Shown in pieces: positions 58,461 through 64,000 of a stretch of DNA of 64,000 nucleotides. How positions within the stretch are numbered: position 1 is the stretch's first letter; each line of letters starts with the position of its first letter. Position numbers and translations under genes: made by a program. Source of the stretch: Athripsodes cinereus (Eukaryota; Arthropoda; Insecta; Trichoptera; Leptoceridae); NCBI GenBank assembly GCA_947579605.1, contig OX388314.1, positions 21,015,982-21,079,981 of the forward strand. The letters run 5' to 3'. The notes beneath the pieces are model-generated. The model did no database searches. It was not told where the DNA came from and saw only the letters and a list, made by a program, of their open reading frames with translations.

Positions 58461-58613
58461 ATTTAAAATATCAAATAAAATAAAATAAATATTTATTATT
58501 TTTGTTTTATGTTACTGTTGAGTAAGACTAACGCACGACCGCGGTCTTAGTCTTACTCAACAGTAACATAAAACAATAAAAATAAATATTTATTTTATTT
58601 GATAATTTAAAAT
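58461..58613. repeat. Long near-perfect hairpin, fold-back element
   Basis: The arms 58461-58531 and 58547-58613 pair over about 65 bp. The innermost 20 bases of the left arm, ACTGTTGAGTAAGACTAA and flank, are perfectly matched. The 15-bp spacer is CGCACGACCGCGGTC and itself contains the palindrome GACCGCGGTC. Confidence 0.8.
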
Positions 58614-58675
58614 GAAGTGGAACAATGTTAATGCCGATACAATCAATGAAATTTATATATTTGTTCATCATTCAA

Positions 58676-58803
58676 TTTATTTATTTATTTATTCATTCTT
58701 TACTGTACATTGATTACAAACGATTACATAAAAGGTATACATTCAAAATGAAATAAAATCAATATAGGGCGAGTTTATCCCAAAGGCGCGATCTCTTCCA
58801 ACT
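58676..58803 (-). mobile_element. S2 A-tailed short repeat, full copy
   Basis: TTATTTATTTATTCATTCTT, TACATAAAAGGTATACATTC, TAGGGCGAGTTTATCCC and GGCGCGATCTCTTCCAACT. Confidence 0.75.
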
Positions 58804-59061
58804 AACCCAATTTATCAGGTCAAGGTCAAGATTGTCATTTACAAGATACCTATATACATACATTTGCGTACAATTCATACATTGGTGTTAATTATTCAAG
58901 TAACTCATACACATACTTAATTATTGTTATGATATAAAAAAGTAGTTATTAATATAACAATTCATACATAAACCAATATATAGGTAGGTTCACCACCAAT
59001 AATGGCAAAGAAAAACTGTTTTTATATTATAAACCTTCGCAACTTACATGTTCTCTATCCC

Positions 59062-59308
59062 GTGGAGCACCCGGTAAAGAATTGGTCTCCCACTCTTCTG
59101 TGTAAGTTTTCGAGTGCTCTGTAAAAGGTAGGTGTTCGAAAAAAATAAGACATTTTACATCTTAAATTCAGCGATGAGGTTTGCCACCCATCGTGAATGT
59201 CTTGATTTTATATTGGCACGAAGAGGACAGTTTGCATATGTTTCTTACATGCAGCTGATCTGCTGGCTACCCCACTTGTGGGATATGCCGTGATGGTATA
59301 GTATAGTA
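59062..59308 (+). mobile_element. S1 SINE-like copy, full length
   Basis: It starts GTGGAGCACCCGGTAAAGAA, runs through the whole family order and ends GGGATATGCCGTGATGGTAT. It is the best copy for a consensus together with 59967-60218. It faces that copy in inverted orientation about 0.66 kb away. Confidence 0.85.
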
Positions 59309-59309
59309 A

Positions 59310-59960
59310 CTTACATGTTTCGAACCAATCCAAATCATGAATTATTTCGATGTATCTTGTTTAAATCTTCCGTTTGTCGATTGTGAGTAAAAAAACTATT
59401 AATATGTATTCACAAAAGAATAAAAACAATTTATCCATCCCATACTCTAGCAGTAGGTATGCATTCATACTATGTCCATATTGCCTTTGGGTACCTACTC
59501 GCAGACTGACGCATACCTACGTATGACTTTTTCACTTTACGACTTTCAACATTGTATATACTGTACTACCTTTTAACAATATATCTATCTATCTATCCAC
59601 ACGTGCAGAGTAAGAGAGTCTAATATTTAATGAGGTTTTATGACGATAGGCAGGGAAATAAACCTCGACTACTTCAGTCTTCCTTTCTATTATAAGGTAT
59701 ATAGTCAATGATATATATTACTTTTGAGAAATAGACGATGACCGATGAGGGAGCGGCTAGATAATGTGCCATTTAAATAAATTAACAAAAAATAAACGAT
59801 CATTGTGCAATAATTTTTATTTGTTGGTTAACAGTCATATATTACAATGTTTTTTTTCTATGACTACGGACATTGGCCCGTAAGATGGTCCAGTAACATG
59901 ATCCAAGTATTGTCTTCATATATTAACTAATATTTCTTCACTTTTTTCAGAAAAGTTATA
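59310..59960. other. Intergenic between two opposed S1 copies
   Basis: Mostly AT-rich, with a short (ATCT)n run at 59581-59598. Nothing else was recognised. Confidence 0.35.
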
Positions 59961-59966
59961 ATAATG

Positions 59967-60218
59967 CTACTACTACTACTACTATACCATCACGGCATAT
60001 CCCACAAGTGGGGTAGCCAGCAGATCAGCTGCACGTAAGAAACATGCAAACTGTCCTCTTCGTGCCAATATAAAATCAAGACATTCAGGATGGGTGGCAA
60101 GCCTCATCGCTGAATTTAAGATGTAAAATGTCTTATTTTTTCGAACACCTGCCTTTTACTGGACACTCGAAAACTTACGCAGAAGAGTGGGAGACCAATT
60201 CTTTACCGGGTGCTCCAC
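59967..60218 (-). mobile_element. S1 SINE-like copy, full length, with (CTA)n tail
   Basis: The (CTA)n run at 59967-59984 is followed by TACCATCACGGCATATCCCA and the complete family, ending TACCGGGTGCTCCAC. It gives both family ends. Confidence 0.85.
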
Positions 60219-60224
60219 AGCATT

Positions 60225-60490
60225 TTCATTAAGTTCGTGTGATTGTTATTGTCACATATTAGAACAGCAAATTAACTGTGAAACGTACGAATAAATAAAT
60301 AAATATTGACAAACATTTGAAAATTTAATTTCGCTTCATAGAAAATGTTTGGTCGATATCCATTGCCTTGATAAATCCAAGTGGTCTATCAAAACAACTA
60401 GGTAAGGAATTTTTAATTTCCAAAATCAGTTTTTAAAAATAAACGTGGTATGTTTATAGTTATTCTGTTCGCATGAAATCGATGTGACCT
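60225..60490. other. Short intergenic stretch
   Basis: Nothing was recognised. Confidence 0.3.
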
Positions 60491-60493
60491 ATG

Positions 60494-60718
60494 CCCTCAC
60501 GCCGTATCTCAAGTGGGGTAGGCAGAGGGAACGGAACGCCATATGCTTTCGCTTCCTTCACATTCATACAATTTTTCATAAAACGCACGCCAAATTCTCT
60601 TACTTAACGTGTGCCCAACTTTGAGAATTTATTCGATCCTCGTGGTCAAGCAATGTAGTCTTCAGATGTTCGCGCTTTCTCACACCCACACTTTCACCGT
60701 TGTATGTTGTCATATATT
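60494..60718 (-). mobile_element. LINE 3'-end fragment, same family as 32531-33799
   Basis: CCCTCACGCCGTATCTCAAG, GGTAGGCAGAGGGAACGGAA and CGCTTCCTTCACATTCATAC match the 3' end of that LINE closely. The coding frame is disrupted. Confidence 0.75.
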
Positions 60719-60719
60719 C

Positions 60720-61365
60720 TTACTTACAAATCAATTTTATTTAATTTTTTTCTTTTCTATTTTTTGATGTTTCATTCCGTCCGCAAGTCGACTTGCTCAT
60801 TTTATTGATGGGGAATTTTTATTCGTTTTGCTTTCATAGTATGTGTACGTTTATCAAGTCTATCGTCAGTTATAATCTGCAGTAAAATATTTAACAACCG
60901 CCTTCGTTAACTTTAGTGGCCATCGAAAGACGTAAAATGTTAACCCAGACTTGAAATATTTCATTTCCTTATACCAATGATTGAAAAAAATACTAAGAGA
61001 ATCTTTCATACAAAGTTCCTGAGTAGGCACTTCAAAGAGATATTTTAAAAGTATTGTCACCAAGAGAAAGATATTATTTTTTTTTGACATTGTTGAAAAT
61101 TTAACCAATAAATGACAATAATAATTTATAAACATAATATAGATTTGACGACAGGAGCCTATATTTTTTTTTTACTTTCAATTTCTTGATTAGATTACAA
61201 TCGAAGAAAGGACAATGTTACTTTTTTCATATTTTTATTAATTTACAATAGAAACTTCAATCAGTATATTTTATACATCCTATGCAACTTTCACAATTGC
61301 ACTTACTTTATGTAACTAACATGCTTATCGTGGTCATCTTGTCATAAAAAATAAAACGGTATTAT
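60720..61365. other. AT-rich intergenic
   Basis: The minus frame at 60866-61135 is not supported. Nothing was recognised. Confidence 0.3.
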
Positions 61366-61923
61366 ATAAATGATCATCAAATAATATTTTTGATCCTAGT
61401 CACCGACCATCAGAAAAATAAAACGATAATCAAAAAAGTAAAATTAACACCAAAACAATACCACCAAATATTTCATATTCCGATCATGAAAATATAAAAT
61501 AAATATCATCAAATAAATGAAACTAACATCAAAATTATTACCTACAAATATTAAATTCCGATCGTCTAAATATTTCGGTATGACCACCAAAAAATACATT
61601 TGACCATAAAATAAATAGATTGATTGCCAAAATAGTAGATTGATCGCCAAATTTGTTATTATAATAACAAAAATCGTTCATAATATTTAAGTAAATTCAT
61701 TAGAAAGTCTCTTTCTTCACTATCGTGATTATTTTAAGAATGCTTAAAATGACATGACCCTTTTTATTATTTCACTATTCACGATTACAATAATAATATT
61801 TGAATACTCAAACCCGTTGCAGATGCACTATTATCGGAACTATGATACTTGAGCGGCCCCACCCGTATTCGAGTATTTTTTCCATAGAAAAAGTAATATA
61901 AACGAAACTTAAGGAAATTTATA

Positions 61924-62011
61924 TTCGAACTAGATTTTATTTTCGCCGGTTTTATTTTATTTTTGCCGGCAAAAATAAAATAAAACCGGCGAAAATAAAA
62001 TCTAGTTCGAA
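61924..62011. repeat. 88-bp perfect palindrome, no spacer
   Basis: The left half starts TTCGAACTAGATTTTATTTT and ends at the centre GCC|GGC. Every base of the right half is its complement. With one mismatch the arms extend to 61916-62019. Confidence 0.95.
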
Positions 62012-62136
62012 CATAAATTGGCTCCAACCGTTGTCGAGTATTTTTTTTCTATAGAAAAGTAATATGTACAAAACTGCAAGAAATTTATATTGGAATCAGA
62101 TTTTATTTTTGCCGGCAAATGTTTTATTGTTTTGTA

Positions 62137-62439
62137 TTCAATTTAGAAATATTTGAGGATCACGATTTGATGATCAATCTACTATTTTGGCGATCATATT
62201 GAATTATTTGGTGACAATATTTTATTTTTTAGGGTTCAATTTAGAATTATTTGAGGATCACGATTTGATGATCAATCTACTATTTTGGCGATCATATTGA
62301 ATTATTTGGTTACAAAATTTAATTTTTTAAGGTTCAATTTAGAATTATTTGAGGATCACGATTTGATGATCAATCAACTATTTTGGCAATCATATTGAAT
62401 TATTTGGTGACGATTTTGGTATATTTTTGATGATCACTT
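62137..62439. repeat. Three tandem 98-bp units
   Basis: Units begin TTCAATTTAGAAWTATTTGA at 62137, 62235 and 62333, exactly 98 bp apart, with only a few substitutions. The last unit diverges after GGTGACGATTTTGG. Confidence 0.9.
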
Positions 62440-62444
62440 AAATA

Positions 62445-63735
62445 CAAGCCAAAATAAAACATTAAGAATGGGTGGAAGTATTAGAAGGTATATCATCAAG
62501 TTACTTATGTTCCATTTCCAAATCTGCGATCATCTTTTTTCATCAGATAAGCTATGGCTTATATTTAGATAAGGAACAAAGAAATATTATTTCTTATACC
62601 CTTACTTTAGCCACGTGTAAGTAAACAATGTATAGGCTGAGCGATATTAATTATTAAACCGCAATTTTTTGGAATAAAAATCTACAAAGTCATAATTCAA
62701 TCAATGTTCGGTAATATTATTTCAATGTGTTGCAACAGAGCTGGCTCAGACTTGATTGTCCATAAAATAATTGATTAAACCTTCAATAATAATAATAATA
62801 CTGAATTATGGTGTCGCCTCTGAAGAGTAATTCGAAAAACGTATAACAATCATTGCATAATATGGTAGAACATCAATAAATTGATATTTTTTTGTCGAAA
62901 TTCTAATTTTGTATGGGGTAGATTCAAGCGAACGTTTTCTTTTTGTTGGTTGAGCCAATTTAGACACTTTTTATTTTAAAATAAAGTATTTTTTGTGGAT
63001 TGAGGACCTTGGATTTTAATTTTTGTGAAAAAAACCTATGCGATTTTTTTTTCTAATCCCATTTCAGAATCTTCTGCTCTTATCTCCGTATGTAGGTAAT
63101 GATAGTCCTATGTCCTTCAGATTTGACTTCTTGTTCATTGTTAAGTTGGGAATATGGTAGTGGTGGTGGAAACTTATCGAAGAACTTCATCCGATGCTCA
63201 CCGATGGTTGCTGAATAGTGGTCAAAGGTCTGTCGAGTAGTTTATTGTTGCACCCGTCTTCAGCTTTTTACAATGAAATAAAAGTTGATGTGATACCAAA
63301 ATGACAGCGATATTTTTTCAATCAATATGAATGTTTTTAACAATTGTCCCATTCTTGGTGACATCTTGACAAATCTTGTGAAAAAATCTATATTTATTTA
63401 AAAAAGTTTTAAGACTGACAAAATTAATTTACCGTCTACTGTTTCGAACTAATAACGTTGATATTATACATACTATAGTTTACTTTACACCAGTCTGTAG
63501 TAAAGTGAAACATAGCCTCATGTCCGCGATAACTCACCTTTTTCAGTTGAATTATAAAACAATGTATCAGGATTATCCCGGTGTTGGGGGATTACGGCGT
63601 GTTTAAATACACACCTGGTCTCACCAAGTAGTACATAGTATGTATTATTATTATTACTATACTACTATATATAATATGCCGCATAACCTCAATTATTGTA
63701 CAATACTGTTTTTGCTTTTCTATTTACTTCTTCCA
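62445..63735. other. AT-rich intergenic
   Basis: Nothing was recognised. (AAT)n is present at 62786-62801. Confidence 0.3.
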
Positions 63736-63737
63736 TT

Positions 63738-63925
63738 ACAGCATCTTTCATACATGGGGTAGTCAGTGAATTGACTGACGCGTGTAATGAACATTGTCCT
63801 CTTCGTGCGTAGTGACGTAACCAGTAAAAAGTGATAAAGGTACCTCATAATTGAATTAAGGATGTGAAATTATTTATTTATACATTATGTTTTAAAATAC
63901 TTTTCATTTACATGATGCTCGAAAT
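63738..63925 (-). mobile_element. S1 SINE-like copy (diverged)
   Basis: CATTACAGCATCTTTCATAC, ATGGGGTAGTCAGTGAATTG, TGTAATGAACATTGTCCTCT and ATGTGAAATTATTTATTTAT match the family order weakly. Confidence 0.5.
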
Positions 63926-64000
63926 CATACAAAATAAGAGTGCAATAGTTATTTTATTCCAGGTATTTTATTTATATACTTATTTATTTTTTACAGGTTT

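Larger units (their letters stand above)
61369..62439. mobile_element. Modular fold-back element with tandem and inverted GATCATCAAA units
   Basis: The left half (61369-61670) carries repeats such as TGATCATCAAA and ATAGTAGATTGATCGCCAAA. The right half carries the same words inverted, in three 98-bp tandem units starting at 62137, 62235 and 62333. The centre holds an 88-bp perfect palindrome at 61924-62011. Long, internally repeated inverted ends are typical of Foldback/Galileo-type elements. The family assignment is inference, and no transposase is present. Confidence 0.6.

Noticed and set aside
1..64000. CRISPR array, bacterial operons or phage genes
   Set aside because: No regularly spaced short repeats with unique spacers, no compact gene arrays and no ribosome-binding context were seen. 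All regular repeats found are transposon parts.

Overview
The window looks like AT-rich, gene-poor nuclear DNA from an insect. A lepidopteran is my best guess. The reasons are the density of TAGGTACCTA-type strings, the sequence style of the LINE C-termini, and an A-tailed short repeat whose head carries a 'GCGATAAACTCGCCC' block. This rests on recalled family style, not on a search. I see no complete host gene, no rRNA, no functional tRNA gene, no CRISPR array and no bacterial-type operon. Most open frames of 60-95 codons are chance products of AT-rich sequence.

The dominant structure is a nested pair of LTR retrotransposons at 17079-30949. The outer element (A) has LTRs of about 1.73 kb at 17079-18807 and 29219-30949, TG...CA ends and a 4-bp target duplication ACTT. 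It lies on the minus strand, has a tRNA-Lys-like primer site beside its right (5') LTR, and encodes one recognisable protein, a Gag-like ORF of 357 residues with a C-terminal hydrophobic hairpin. No pol is visible. The inner element (B, 19664-27713) sits inside A with its own 4-bp duplication GTAG, two 2342-bp LTRs, a primer-site candidate and a polypurine tract. Its 3.4-kb interior has no protein I recognise. Each B LTR carries a 963-bp block bounded by hAT-like inverted repeats.

The flanks are packed with smaller elements. These are 5'-truncated LINE remnants (the best at 32531-33799 minus, with a full YADD reverse-transcriptase core and one in-frame stop), about 17 copies of a ~245-bp SINE-like family (S1) whose 3' end resembles that of this LINE, an A-tailed short repeat (S2), one tRNA-derived SINE (57062-57238), several hAT-type non-autonomous elements with 7- or 8-bp target duplications, and fold-back elements. 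The fold-backs include an 88-bp perfect zero-spacer palindrome (61924-62011) inside a modular inverted/tandem repeat array (61369-62439) and a 153-bp hairpin at 58461-58613.

Some GC-richer islands preceded by splice-acceptor-like sequence read as short 3'-terminal coding segments (2214-2375, 15858-16007, 40441-40634, 44208-44337 and 48132-48414 on minus; 44873-45043 and 49995-50138 on plus). They may be last exons of host genes with very long introns or old mobile-element fragments. I could not name any of them.
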